This document shows, in pieces, positions 1 to 10,485 of a stretch of 64,000 bases of DNA (position 1 is its first letter; the number at the start of each line of letters is the position of its first letter). The notes under the pieces are model-generated. The model did no database searches, was not told the DNA's origin, and saw nothing but the letters and a program-made list of their open reading frames with translations. Source of the DNA: Mesorhizobium atlanticum (GTDB lineage Bacteria > Pseudomonadota > Alphaproteobacteria > Rhizobiales > Rhizobiaceae); contig NZ_QMBQ01000006.1 of NCBI RefSeq assembly GCF_003289965.1, positions 186,001 to 250,000 on the forward strand, given 5' to 3'. Both the position numbers and the translations under genes were made by a program.

Positions 1-618
1 CAAAGCCGGGCTTTCGCTCAACGCTTCCCGCTCGTCGATATTTAAGGTCTCGTTCAGGGCGGTGAACATCAGCGGCCGGAGGTCGTGCAGGCCTGAAATC
101 GAAACGACTTTGCGAATGCGCTGCGCCACGCCGGGCGCCAGCGGCGAGGCCTCGGTCACCATGCGGCCGGCGAGATGCCCGCCGGCCGAGTGCCCGGTCA
201 GCACCAGCGGGCCGTCGACCATGGCCGCCGCCTCGCCGATCGCGGCCGCGACTTCATTGACGATGCCGCTGATCCTGATCTGCGGGCACAGCGTATAGGA
301 AGGCATGGCGACGGCAAAGCCGCGGCCGACGGCGCCCGCGGCCAGATGCGACCAGGAGTTCTTGTGCGACTCCATCCAGTAGCCACCGTGGATGAACACC
401 ACGAGCCCCTTCGGCGCGGTCGGCGGGAGGAAGAGATCGAACCGGCTGCGCGGCGCCTCGCCATAGACGATGTCGAGCCGCGCCCTGCCCTGCGCCGACA
501 TATTTTCGCGAAATGCCTGAGCCGGGCCGTCCCAGGCAGCCGGCCAGCGATCGCCGCCGGCGATGTTCGCGCCGTTGGCGTAGGCATTGTCCCAATCCGT
601 AACCCGATGCTCGACCAA
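1..618 (-). CDS. Alpha/beta hydrolase, arylformamidase (kynurenine formamidase)-like, C-terminus beyond window
   Basis: The visible ~205 residues form an alpha/beta hydrolase. An HGGYW oxyanion-hole motif, typical of kynurenine formamidases of this fold, is followed by the nucleophile elbow GHSAG. The stop lies left of the window. No ATG is near the N-terminus; the best start is TTG at 618, preceded by GAGGGG at good spacing. By family the enzyme would hydrolyse N-formylkynurenine to kynurenine and formate in the cytoplasm. Kynureninase and a 2-aminobenzoate-CoA ligase next door support that substrate, but related hydrolases act on other esters or amides. It is divergent from the ligase across about 250 bp that probably holds both promoters. 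Confidence 0.75.
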   Translation of the reverse strand, partial: MVEHRVTDWDNAYANGANIAGGDRWPAAWDGPAQAFRENMSAQGRARLDIVYGEAPRSRFDLFLPPTAPKGLVVFIHGGYWMESHKNSWSHLAAGAVGRGFAVAMPSYTLCPQIRISGIVNEVAAAIGEAAAMVDGPLVLTGHSAGGHLAGRMVTEASPLAPGVAQRIRKVVSISGLHDLRPLMFTALNETLNIDEREALSESPAL

Positions 619-870
619 TAGCCCCTCACAAGACGCGCAGGTTCATCCAGCAATGGCCGGCTGCGGAGATCGCGTCAATGCTCCGGGTAAAAACATTTTA
701 GGCTTGAAACAAATTCGACCTGATGCAATCCTGGCTGACGAACAGCCGACAATGGGAGGTCTGCTGAATAGCCGAAGCCCGCGCTCGCCCGCCCCTCAGG
801 TGGAGTCGCGCGAATGGCTGTGGCCGGAAGGCGGCAAACCTCCTCCGGAAAGCAGGAGGATTACGGCAAC

Positions 871-2496
871 ATGCTAGGACCCTCAGCGCATAGCGACACG
901 TTCACCCGCGATAACCTGCCGCCGCCGGAGCAGTGGCCGGACTTTCTCCTCGACGGCTTCGACTATCCCGAGCGTCTCAATGCCGGCGTCGAACTCACCG
1001 ACAGGCTGGTCGAAAAGGGTTTCGGCGATCGCACCGCGCTGATCGGCAATGGCCGTCGCCGCACCTACAAGGAACTGTCGGACTGGACGAACAGGCTGGC
1101 CCATGCGCTTGTCGAAAACTATGGCGTGAAGCCGGGCAACCGGGTGCTGATCCGTTCGGCAAACAACCCCGCCATGGTCGCCTGCTGGCTGGCCGCCACC
1201 AAGGTCGGCGCCGTCGTCGTCAACTCCATGCCGATGCTGCGCGCCGGCGAACTCGCCAAGATCGTCGACAAGGCGGAAATCGGCATAGCGCTTTGCGACA
1301 CCAGGCTGATGGACGAGATGACGGCCTGCGCCAAGGACAGCGCCTTCCTCAAACAGGTCATCGGCTTCGACGGCACCGCCAACCATGATGCCGAACTGGA
1401 TCGCGCGGCGCTCGACAAACCTGTCACTTTCAAGGCGGTCGACACCGGTCGCGACGATGTCGCGCTGCTGGGCTTCACGTCCGGAACGACCGGCGTGCCG
1501 AAGGCGACCATGCATTTCCATCGCGACCTGATGATCATCGCCGACGCCTATGCCCGAGAGATTCTCCAGGTGACGCCCGACGACATTTTCGTCGGTTCGC
1601 CGCCATTGGCCTTCACCTTCGGCCTCGGCGGGCTCGCCATCTTTCCACTGCGCTTCGGTGCTGCCGCGACGCTGCTGGAGCAGGCGACGCCGCCCAACAT
1701 GATCGCCATCATCGAGACCTACAAGGCGACCATCTCCTTCACGGCCCCGACGGCCTACAGGGCGATGCTGAAGGCCATGGACGAAGGCGCCGACCTTTCG
1801 TCGCTGCGCGTTGCCGTTTCGGCTGGCGAGACCTTGCCCGCCCCCGTCTTCGAAGAATGGACGCGAAAGACGGGCAAGCCGATCCTCGACGGCATCGGCG
1901 CCACGGAGATGCTGCACATCTTCATCTCCAATCGCCTCGACGACAGGAAGCCGGCTTCGACCGGCAAGCCGGTGGGCGGGTACGAAGCGCGCATCGTCGA
2001 CGACGAGATGCGCGAGTTGCCGCGCGGCGCGACAGGCGCCCTGGCAGTGCGCGGACCGACGGGCTGCCGCTACATGGCCGACGATCGCCAGAAGGACTAT
2101 GTCCGTGGCGGCTGGAACCTGACGGGCGACACCTTCGTGCAGGACGAAGACGGCTTCTTCCATTTCGCCGCCCGCTCCGACGACATGATCGTCAGCGCCG
2201 GCTACAACATCGCCGGACCGGAAGTTGAAGCGGCCCTTCTGTCGCATCCCGATGTCGCGGAATGCGCCGTCATCGGCGCCGAGGACGCCGAACGCGGCCA
2301 GATCGTCGAGGCGCATGTCGTGCTGGTGCCGGGCACGGCGGCGGATGCCACAACCGTCAAGCGCCTCCAGGATCACGTCAAGGCGACGATCGCGCCTTAC
2401 AAATATCCGCGATCGGTGAAATTCATCGCGGCCCTGCCGAAGACGCAGACCGGCAAGATCCAGCGCTTCCGCCTGCGGGCCGAAAAGACCCATTGA
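871..2496 (+). CDS. 2-aminobenzoate-CoA ligase (benzoate-CoA ligase family AMP-forming synthetase)
   Basis: This is a 541-residue ANL-superfamily adenylating enzyme. It shows the phosphate loop TSGTTG near residue 203, a GATEMLHIF stretch near 343 (a signature of benzoate/aminobenzoate-CoA ligases) and the C-terminal catalytic lysine in TQTGKIQ near 529. The ATG at 871 was chosen because AGGAGGA at 854-860 is correctly spaced; an upstream in-frame start lacks this. The expected reaction is anthranilate + ATP + CoA to 2-aminobenzoyl-CoA. It ends 9 bp from the convergent kynureninase gene, whose product releases anthranilate. Benzoate or another aryl acid as substrate cannot be excluded. Confidence 0.82.
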   Translation: MLGPSAHSDTFTRDNLPPPEQWPDFLLDGFDYPERLNAGVELTDRLVEKGFGDRTALIGNGRRRTYKELSDWTNRLAHALVENYGVKPGNRVLIRSANNPAMVACWLAATKVGAVVVNSMPMLRAGELAKIVDKAEIGIALCDTRLMDEMTACAKDSAFLKQVIGFDGTANHDAELDRAALDKPVTFKAVDTGRDDVALLGFTSGTTGVPKATMHFHRDLMIIADAYAREILQVTPDDIFVGSPPLAFTFGLGGLAIFPLRFGAAATLLEQATPPNMIAIIETYKATISFTAPTAYRAMLKAMDEGADLSSLRVAVSAGETLPAPVFEEWTRKTGKPILDGIGATEMLHIFISNRLDDRKPASTGKPVGGYEARIVDDEMRELPRGATGALAVRGPTGCRYMADDRQKDYVRGGWNLTGDTFVQDEDGFFHFAARSDDMIVSAGYNIAGPEVEAALLSHPDVAECAVIGAEDAERGQIVEAHVVLVPGTAADATTVKRLQDHVKATIAPYKYPRSVKFIAALPKTQTGKIQRFRLRAEKTH

Positions 2497-2505
2497 GCGC
2501 CCGCT

Positions 2506-3753
2506 TCAGGTGACGGCCTCCTTGACCGCATAGCGGGCCTCCTGCCAGGCGCCCGTGCGCAGGATGTCTTCCAGCACCTCGACGGCGTCCCAGACATCCC
2601 GGTAGCCGACATAGAGCGGCGTGAAGCCGAAACGAACGGTCGACGGCGCGCGGAAATCGCCGATCACGCCGCGCTCGATCAAGGCGCGCATCACCTGGTA
2701 GCCATGCGGGTGGGCGAACGACACCTGGCTGCCGCGTTCGGCGCCGTCGCGCGGGCTTTCCAGCTCGAGACCGAACGCACCGCATCTGGCTTCGACAAGC
2801 CGGATGAACAGATCCGTCAGCGCGACGCTCTTCTCGCGCACGGCCGTCATGTCGACTTCGTCCCAGAGATCCAGCGAACCTTTCAGCGCGCGCATCGACA
2901 GCACCGGCTGCGTTCCGCACAGGAATCGCCGAATGCCTGAGCCGGCGGCGTAGCCCTGTTCGAACGCGAATGGCCTGGCATGGCCCCACCAGCCGCTGAG
3001 CGGCTGGCTGATGTCGGGATGATGGCGGGTGGCGGCATAGATGAAGGCCGGCGCGCCCGGTCCGCCATTGAGATATTTGTAGGTGCAGCCGATGGCGAAA
3101 TCGGCATTCGAGCCGTCGAGATCCACCGGCAGGGCGCCGGCCGTGTGGCAGAGGTCCCAGACGATCAGCGCACCGGCGTCATGGGCCTTGCGGGTCAGGG
3201 CGGCCATGTCGCGCAGCCGGCCGGACTTGTAGTTGACCTGGTTGACCAGGATGACGGCGACACGGTCGTCGATCAGGTCTTCGATCGTCGGCGCATCGAC
3301 CCCTTCGAGCCGCAGCACCGTGCCGGGCCGCGTCGAGGCCACCCCTTCCGCCATGTAGAGGTCGGTCGGAAAGCTGTCGCCCTCGGCAACGATAACCGGC
3401 CGGTCGGGTCGCATTGCGAGCGCCGCATGCAGAGCCTTGTAGATGTTGATCGAGGTGGTGTCGCAAACCACCGTCTGACCCGGCGCGGCGCCGACCAGAC
3501 GGCCGAGCCGGTCGCCCAGTTGGACGGGCATGTCGAACCAGCCGGCGGTGTTCCAGGCGCGGATGAGATCCCGCGCCCATTCCTCCTTCGCGGCCGTCTC
3601 GATCTCGTTGAAGACATTGATCGAAGCAGCGCCCAGCGAATTGCCGTCGAGGTAAATCACCCCTTCCGGCAGAACGAAGCGATCGCGCAGGGCGCGCAGC
3701 GGGTCCGCGGCATCCATCGCGTCCACCTCGGCAAGATCGGGAATTCCCCTCAT
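2506..3753 (-). CDS. kynU: Kynureninase
   Basis: This is a 415-residue PLP-dependent fold-type I enzyme. It has YLDGNSLG near residue 34, the cofactor Asp in WDLCHTAGA (Asp200) and the Schiff-base lysine in CTYKYLNGG (Lys226), all diagnostic of kynureninase. Length is normal for the family. It cleaves kynurenine to anthranilate and alanine. The ATG at 3753 follows a GGAGG; a second ATG twelve codons in is less likely. It is convergent with the aminobenzoate-CoA ligase gene, which would take its product onward. Confidence 0.95.
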   Translation of the reverse strand: MRGIPDLAEVDAMDAADPLRALRDRFVLPEGVIYLDGNSLGAASINVFNEIETAAKEEWARDLIRAWNTAGWFDMPVQLGDRLGRLVGAAPGQTVVCDTTSINIYKALHAALAMRPDRPVIVAEGDSFPTDLYMAEGVASTRPGTVLRLEGVDAPTIEDLIDDRVAVILVNQVNYKSGRLRDMAALTRKAHDAGALIVWDLCHTAGALPVDLDGSNADFAIGCTYKYLNGGPGAPAFIYAATRHHPDISQPLSGWWGHARPFAFEQGYAAGSGIRRFLCGTQPVLSMRALKGSLDLWDEVDMTAVREKSVALTDLFIRLVEARCGAFGLELESPRDGAERGSQVSFAHPHGYQVMRALIERGVIGDFRAPSTVRFGFTPLYVGYRDVWDAVEVLEDILRTGAWQEARYAVKEAVT

Positions 3754-4120
3754 TGTGCTACCGCCTCCGTTTCGAACCAGGCCGCTATATCCTCAGCGGT
3801 TGTCTCATCACCGTCCGCGGCACGGCAAGAACCTTCTGTCCTGTGTTAGCTGGTCCATAGACAGCAAAGGCCAAGGATCGGAATCATCGCCAAGGTTGGC
3901 ATTTTGGGTTCGTTTCGTTCACGGTGCGGTACATGGTTGGGTTAGCTGACGGGATCCCTTCAGCACCTTCGCGACGGTGCCGCCTCCGAATTTAAGCTTT
4001 AAGGAGAATTGCAAAATCGAGCGGAATCAATGACACAGCCAACCGGTGGCGGCCGGGCACCGTCGGGTGCAACATTCTTTCGCCCGCCTTAAGAAATTCA
4101 TTAAACTTTAAACGGTTGCG

Positions 4121-4135
4121 GAACACAACTGGAAC
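4121..4135 (-). promoter_or_regulatory. LexA box (alphaproteobacterial GTTC-N7-GTTC)
   Basis: The plus strand reads GAACACAACTGGAAC, that is GTTC-N7-GTTC on the minus strand. This matches the direct-repeat LexA operator known in alphaproteobacteria. It lies about 60 bp before the lexA start, as expected for autorepression of the SOS regulator. Confidence 0.8.
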
Positions 4136-4146
4136 AGATAGTGTTT

Positions 4147-4161
4147 GTTCTGGGTTTGTTT
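4147..4161 (+). promoter_or_regulatory. Second, imperfect LexA box
   Basis: GTTC-TGGGTTT-GTTT differs by one base from the GTTC-N7-GTTC operator and lies 11 bp downstream of the perfect box, close to the lexA start. It could give a second, weaker LexA contact. It is in the opposite orientation to the first site. Confidence 0.45.
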
Positions 4162-4196
4162 TTCTGATTCTGGTTTCGGAACCCGTGGGGCCGCCA

Positions 4197-4931
4197 ATGC
4201 TGACGCGCAAACAACATGAACTCCTGATGTTCATCCATGAACGTCTGAAGGAGAGCGGGATTCCTCCATCCTTCGACGAGATGAAGGAGGCGCTCGACCT
4301 CGCCTCGAAGTCCGGCATCCATCGGCTGATCACGGCGCTGGAAGAACGCGGCTTTATTCGCCGGCTGCCGAACCGGGCGCGCGCGTTGGAGGTCTTGCGG
4401 CTGCCCGATTCGATCGCGCCTGGCCTGAACGCCGCGAAGAAGTTTTCGCCGAGCGTCATTCAAGGCGGCCAGGGCAATCTAAGCCGCCAGGTGAAGCCGG
4501 CAGCGTCCTCGCGCGCCCCGACGCCCAGCAATGACGACGAGGCTGCTTCGGCCGTATCCATTCCGGTGATGGGCCGCATCGCCGCCGGTGTTCCGATCGA
4601 CGCCATCCAGCACCAGACGCATTCGATCTCGGTGCCGCCGGATATGATCATGGGCGGCGAGCATTATGCGCTGGAGGTCAAGGGCGACTCCATGATCGAG
4701 GCTGGCATATTCGACGGCGACACCGTCATCATCCGTAACGCCAACACGGCAAGCCCGGGCGAGATCGTGGTGGCGCTGGTCGACGATGAGGAAGCGACGC
4801 TCAAGCGCTTCCGCCGCAAGGGCGCCTCGATCGCGCTGGAGGCCGCCAACCCGGCCTACGAAACCCGCATCTTCGGACCGGATCGGGTCAAGGTGCAGGG
4901 CAAGCTCGTCGGGCTGATCCGTCGCTACTGA
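4197..4931 (+). CDS. lexA: LexA repressor, SOS regulator
   Basis: This 244-residue protein has an N-terminal winged helix-turn-helix (about residues 1-65) and a C-terminal S24 peptidase domain. The Ala130-Gly131 cleavage bond, nucleophile Ser165 (GDSM) and general base Lys203 are all present. It represses DNA-damage genes and undergoes RecA-stimulated self-cleavage. The ATG at 4197 gives the standard MLTRKQ N-terminus; the frame is open further upstream but without family similarity. Operator sites upstream indicate autoregulation. Its last 7 bp overlap the convergent comEC gene. Confidence 0.97.
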   Translation: MLTRKQHELLMFIHERLKESGIPPSFDEMKEALDLASKSGIHRLITALEERGFIRRLPNRARALEVLRLPDSIAPGLNAAKKFSPSVIQGGQGNLSRQVKPAASSRAPTPSNDDEAASAVSIPVMGRIAAGVPIDAIQHQTHSISVPPDMIMGGEHYALEVKGDSMIEAGIFDGDTVIIRNANTASPGEIVVALVDDEEATLKRFRRKGASIALEAANPAYETRIFGPDRVKVQGKLVGLIRRY

Positions 4932-7384
4932 TCCGGCTGCGAAGGCGCGGCGCCTACCCGCTCAGGCCTTTGATAAGGCGGCAGTCCCCTCGCCTCGCGA
5001 GTGTATTTGCGCTGCTCGTGCCAGGGCCGATATGGCTTTTCGACGGCATATTGGATGGCCGGGCGCGCGGTTGCCGATTGTGGATCGAAGAAGACGGCGG
5101 CACTGCCGTCACGCGCCAGCTGGCGCTTGGTGACGACAAGCACGCGCTGATCCCGGCAGGGATTGTAGGCCGTCGCATCGTTGATGACGATGAGGTCGGC
5201 AAAGCCGCAGGCGGGCCGTGCGCTGTCGCGGTTTTCGGCGAGCACGACGATCGCGCCGGAAGGATGCCGGGCAATGCAGAGGTCGCCGGTACAATAGAAG
5301 GGCGAGCCGGGCGGCAGGTCGACCGGGTCGGCGATATCGAGAGCATCCTTGGCGAATGTCTCCGGCGGTACGATTTCCTCGACCTTCAGCGCCCGTTTCC
5401 AATTGTCGGTGGTGAACTCGTTGGAGCGTTCGCGGTTGATGGCAAGCTCGCCGCCGCCGATCGGCATCGCCACCAGATGCGCGTCCTCCGAGATCAACAC
5501 ATCCGGCGTGCGCACATCCGGAATCGCCAGCAGCGCGGCGAGGGCGAACGGCACGGCTGCCAATCTGAGCCAGGTGGTGGCCATGGTCGCGATGACCAGC
5601 GCGATCGTCGCCAGCAGCACCGACTGGATCGAGATCAATCCCACGGCATCGACCGGCGAGCGCTCGGAAATCCATGCCGAAATCGCAATCATCGCTGTCA
5701 GGCCCTTCCCCATCACATAGAGGAAGGGACCGTCCAGGCCGAAGGGCATGGCCAGCGCGCTCAACACGGCGAATGGCATGACGATCAGCGAGACGATGGG
5801 CATCACCGCCAGATTGGCGAGCAGGCTGAGCGGCGATACGCGCTGGAAGTGCCAGATCGCAAACAGCAGTGTCGCGCTGCCCGCGATGAGCGAGGTTACG
5901 GCGGCGCCGCCCACGCCAACCGCCAGTTTTCGCGACAGGAACCCCAGGAATGAACGCCTTGCCGGCGGCGCGGTCGTTTTGCCGGCGCGATAGTCGGCAA
6001 AGCCGGCATAGGCGCCGACCAGGGCGGCGGTGGCGGCGAAGGACATCTGGAAGCTCGGGCCGACCACTTCATGCGGCGACACGAGGATGACGGCAATCGC
6101 CGAGATCGCCAGGTTGCGCATCGTCAGCGCCGCGCGATCGAAGAGCACGGCGACCAGCATCACGGCGAGCATGATGAAGCTTCGCTCGGCCGCCACCACG
6201 ATGCCGGAGATGACAAGGTAAGCAGCGATCGAGACCAGCGCGATCGCTGCGGCATATTTCTTCACCGGCCGGCGCGACGAGAAATCCGGAAACAGCGCGA
6301 AAGCGCCGCGCAGCAGGAACATGATCGTGCCGGCCACCAGCGCCATGTGCAGGCCGGAGATCGAGATGATGTGATAGATGCCCGTGCGCCGCATAGACTC
6401 GTTGATCGCTTCCGGAATGCCGGCGCGCACGCCGACAATCAGCGCCGCCGCGATCTCGCCCTCGGAGCCGCCAATGCTGCTCCGGATGTGGTCGGCAATG
6501 CCTTCGCGCGCGTTTTCCACGGCCGACGTAATGCGCGCGCCGAACGGAGCCTCGGCCGGAGGTAACAGCTTTGGATCGCCCAGGAAAAAGCCGCTGCCGC
6601 CGATGCCGGCAAAATAGCTGTCGAAGGAAAAGTCATAGCTTTCCGGCCGAACCGGACCGGTCGGCGGCAGCAGCTTGACATAGCCGGTCAGCATCGACCC
6701 AGCCGTCATGCCGGGCGGGATCCTGCGCGCCGACAGCCGAACGCGATCCGGCGCATAGCGCAGCGTCGGGCGCTCGGTGGAGATGAGATCGATGGTAAGC
6801 CGCACTCGGCCATTGGCCATCGCTTCGGCGGTGACCAGGCGGCCGGTCAGCCGTGTCTGGATCTCGGACCCCAGCATCGGCGTCGCCATCCGCCAGGTCT
6901 CCGCCTTGGCCGCCAGAAAGCCGAGCGCGCAGAAAAGCGTGGCCATGAAGACAAGGTGCGTCCGCTGCCAGGAACGCGAGACTGCCGCGCAGACAGCCAT
7001 CAAAGCCACCGCCGCAATCGGCCTGTAGAGATCGGGCTCGGTGCTCAGCGAGAAGTAATAGATCACACCGGCGGCCAGGAACACCGGCACCAGCAGGAAG
7101 CCCACGCCACGGTCGAGCTCGATCTCCAAGGCGACGGCGATGCCTCGGCGCAATGCGGGGAGCGAGGCGCGGCCGAGCTGTCTGCGGATCCGGCCTACGG
7201 TGCCTGCTGGCGAGGCTGGCTGAAGCCCACCGTCACCGGGCGGCAGAAGCCCGGCTGGCAGACGAAGCTCCGGAAGCGAAACCGGCGCTTCTTCGGCAGG
7301 CGCGGCATGGGCAAACATCAGGCGCTCGCTGACGCCAGCTGTCGTTTCCCCGCCCTCCCTCACGCCCCGGCCACGTCCAGCCAT
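4925..7384 (-). CDS. comEC: ComEC/Rec2-family competence protein
   Basis: An 819-residue polytopic membrane protein with several hydrophobic segments before residue 160, a soluble DUF4131-like stretch, then the Competence domain with the hallmark ISGLHM at 342-347 and further membrane helices. The family forms the inner-membrane channel for single-stranded DNA uptake. The C-terminal domain shows no HxHxDH metallo-beta-lactamase motif, so no nuclease active site is visible. The first ~90 residues are poorly conserved-looking and ATG 7384 is uncertain (another Met is at residue 23). It is divergent from gltX; dprA occurs elsewhere in this window. Confidence 0.88.
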   Translation of the reverse strand: MAGRGRGVREGGETTAGVSERLMFAHAAPAEEAPVSLPELRLPAGLLPPGDGGLQPASPAGTVGRIRRQLGRASLPALRRGIAVALEIELDRGVGFLLVPVFLAAGVIYYFSLSTEPDLYRPIAAVALMAVCAAVSRSWQRTHLVFMATLFCALGFLAAKAETWRMATPMLGSEIQTRLTGRLVTAEAMANGRVRLTIDLISTERPTLRYAPDRVRLSARRIPPGMTAGSMLTGYVKLLPPTGPVRPESYDFSFDSYFAGIGGSGFFLGDPKLLPPAEAPFGARITSAVENAREGIADHIRSSIGGSEGEIAAALIVGVRAGIPEAINESMRRTGIYHIISISGLHMALVAGTIMFLLRGAFALFPDFSSRRPVKKYAAAIALVSIAAYLVISGIVVAAERSFIMLAVMLVAVLFDRAALTMRNLAISAIAVILVSPHEVVGPSFQMSFAATAALVGAYAGFADYRAGKTTAPPARRSFLGFLSRKLAVGVGGAAVTSLIAGSATLLFAIWHFQRVSPLSLLANLAVMPIVSLIVMPFAVLSALAMPFGLDGPFLYVMGKGLTAMIAISAWISERSPVDAVGLISIQSVLLATIALVIATMATTWLRLAAVPFALAALLAIPDVRTPDVLISEDAHLVAMPIGGGELAINRERSNEFTTDNWKRALKVEEIVPPETFAKDALDIADPVDLPPGSPFYCTGDLCIARHPSGAIVVLAENRDSARPACGFADLIVINDATAYNPCRDQRVLVVTKRQLARDGSAAVFFDPQSATARPAIQYAVEKPYRPWHEQRKYTREARGLPPYQRPERVGAAPSQPDQ

Positions 7385-7487
7385 CGGGTCTGCCCCTTGC
7401 GCCCCAGACCGCCTATGCTACATGAACGCCGATCGCGTGGAAGTCCGCGCGAAACATGCATTTTTTCAGTGCTTCTTCGAGAGTTCC

Positions 7488-8912
7488 ATGTCCGACAAGG
7501 TCGTCACCCGTTTTGCCCCCTCGCCCACAGGCTACCTGCATATTGGCGGGGCGCGCACGGCGCTGTTCAACTGGCTCTATGCCAGGCATACCGGCGGCAC
7601 GATGCTGCTGCGCATCGAGGACACCGATCGCGAGCGTTCAACGGAGGCGGCGACCGCTGCGATTCTCGACGGACTGACCTGGCTTGGCCTCTCCTGGGAC
7701 GGCGAGGCCGTATCGCAGTTCGAGCGCGCTCCGCGCCATCGCGAGGTGGCCGAGGAGCTCGTGCGCTTGGGCAAGGCCTACTACGCCTTCGAGACGCCGG
7801 CCGAGCTCGAGGCAATGCGCGAGGCGGCCCGCGCCAAGGGTCTGCCGCCGCGCTACAACGGCCAGTGGCGCGACCGCGATCCCTCCGAGGCGCCGGCAGG
7901 CGTCAAGGGCGCCATCCGCATCAAGGCGCCGACCGACGGCGTGACGATCGTCAACGACCGCGTTCAGGGCGAGGTTCGCTTCCCGAACAAGGATCTCGAC
8001 GACTTCATCATCCTGCGTTCCGACGGCGTCCCGACCTACATGCATGCCGTCGTCGTCGACGATCACGACATGGGCGTCACCCACATCATCCGCGGTGACG
8101 ATCACCTGACCAACGCCGCGCGCCAGACGGTGATCTACAACGCCATGGGCTGGGACGTGCCGTCGATGTCGCATATCCCGCTGATCCACGGCGCCGACGG
8201 CGCCAAGCTGTCGAAGCGGCACGGCGCGCTGGGCGTCGAGGCTTATCGCGCCATGGGCTATCTGCCCGAAGCCCTGCTCAACTATCTGGCGCGACTCGGC
8301 TGGAGCCATGGCGACGACGAGGTGATGTCGGTCAAGGACATGGTCGCCTGGTTCGACATCGGCGACGTCAACAAGGGCGCTGCCCGCTTCGACTTCGCCA
8401 AGCTCGAGGCGCTGAACGGCGTGCACATGCGCAAGATGGACGACCAGGCGCTGTTCGACATCTTCGTCGCCACCTTGCCCTATCTGGAAGGCGGTCCGGC
8501 GCTCGCTGCAAGGCTCGATGACAAGCGCAAGGCGCAGCTGCTTGCCGCCATGCCCGGCCTCAAGGAGCGGGCCAAGACCCTGGTCGAGCTGGTCGACGGA
8601 GCGGCTTTCCTGTTCGCCGAGCGGCCACTGCCTCTGGACGAGAAGGCGGCGGGCTTGCTCAACGCGGATGCGCGCGCGATTCTGCGCGGCGCGCACGGCG
8701 CGCTGTCTTCCATCCAGGGCGAGTGGAGCGCCGCCTCGGCTGAGGCCGCGATCCGCGAGTTCGCGCAGGCCGGCGGCCACAAGCTCGGCGCCGTGGCCCA
8801 GCCGCTCAGAGCCGCGCTGACCGGCCGCAGCACCTCGCCCGGCGTGTTCGACGTGCTGGCCGTGCTGGGCCGCCAGGAAAGCCTGGCGCGCATTGGAGAT
8901 CAAATCGATTAG
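7488..8912 (+). CDS. gltX: Glutamate--tRNA ligase
   Basis: A 474-residue class I aminoacyl-tRNA synthetase. It has the HIGH-type motif HIGG at residues 18-21, RIEDTDRERS shortly after, and KLSKR (KMSKS equivalent) at 240-244. It charges tRNA with glutamate; in organisms with GatCAB (gatC and gatA lie in this window) a non-discriminating form can also make Glu-tRNA(Gln). The start at 7488 (MSDKVV) fits the family; the frame is open further upstream. The next gene downstream is gltA. Confidence 0.96.
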   Translation: MSDKVVTRFAPSPTGYLHIGGARTALFNWLYARHTGGTMLLRIEDTDRERSTEAATAAILDGLTWLGLSWDGEAVSQFERAPRHREVAEELVRLGKAYYAFETPAELEAMREAARAKGLPPRYNGQWRDRDPSEAPAGVKGAIRIKAPTDGVTIVNDRVQGEVRFPNKDLDDFIILRSDGVPTYMHAVVVDDHDMGVTHIIRGDDHLTNAARQTVIYNAMGWDVPSMSHIPLIHGADGAKLSKRHGALGVEAYRAMGYLPEALLNYLARLGWSHGDDEVMSVKDMVAWFDIGDVNKGAARFDFAKLEALNGVHMRKMDDQALFDIFVATLPYLEGGPALAARLDDKRKAQLLAAMPGLKERAKTLVELVDGAAFLFAERPLPLDEKAAGLLNADARAILRGAHGALSSIQGEWSAASAEAAIREFAQAGGHKLGAVAQPLRAALTGRSTSPGVFDVLAVLGRQESLARIGDQID

Positions 8913-9094
8913 GAGCGAACTGGCCCAAGAAGATTGGCATTGAAAGGTGTGTTTCGCAGTGCAACATTAGGCCTTGGCCCAATCTGGCACGCACCTCCTA
9001 AAATGCGGTGGCAAGTTCGCGCATTCCGGTGATTTCGACGTGTCGTTTGCAGGAATTGCCTTGCCGGCATGAGGAAACATAAAGGAGTTTGGGA

Positions 9095-10423
<1,329 letters not shown>

Positions 10424-10438
10424 GCAAATAGTGAAAAG

Positions 10439-10485
10439 GTCAGTAGTGAGTAGTGAGCTATCGCGCCAAACTACTCACTACTGAC
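10439..10485. terminator. Perfect 16-bp hairpin between gltA and lpxB
   Basis: GTCAGTAGTGAGTAGT (10439-10454) pairs perfectly with ACTACTCACTACTGAC (10470-10485) around a 15-nt loop. It sits exactly between convergent gltA and lpxB, touching the lpxB stop codon, so it could terminate both. There is no T-tract on either side. The arms carry an internal AGTAGTG repeat, which suggests a dispersed repeat rather than a classical terminator. Confidence 0.55.

Larger units (their letters stand above)
3754..4196. other. Intergenic region between kynU and lexA
   Basis: 443 bp lie between the divergent kynU and lexA genes. The lexA-proximal end carries two operator-like sites (listed separately) in an A/T-richer stretch suited to a promoter. 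The rest has short open frames without a ribosome binding site or recognisable protein, and I see no RNA gene. Confidence 0.6.

Noticed and set aside
883..2493. 536-codon frame antisense to the CoA ligase
   Set aside because: Same reason; the plus strand contains the ANL motifs and a good ribosome binding site.
3755..3949. 64-codon frame between kynU and lexA
   Set aside because: No ribosome binding site, unusual composition and no family resemblance; the region is a divergent promoter area.
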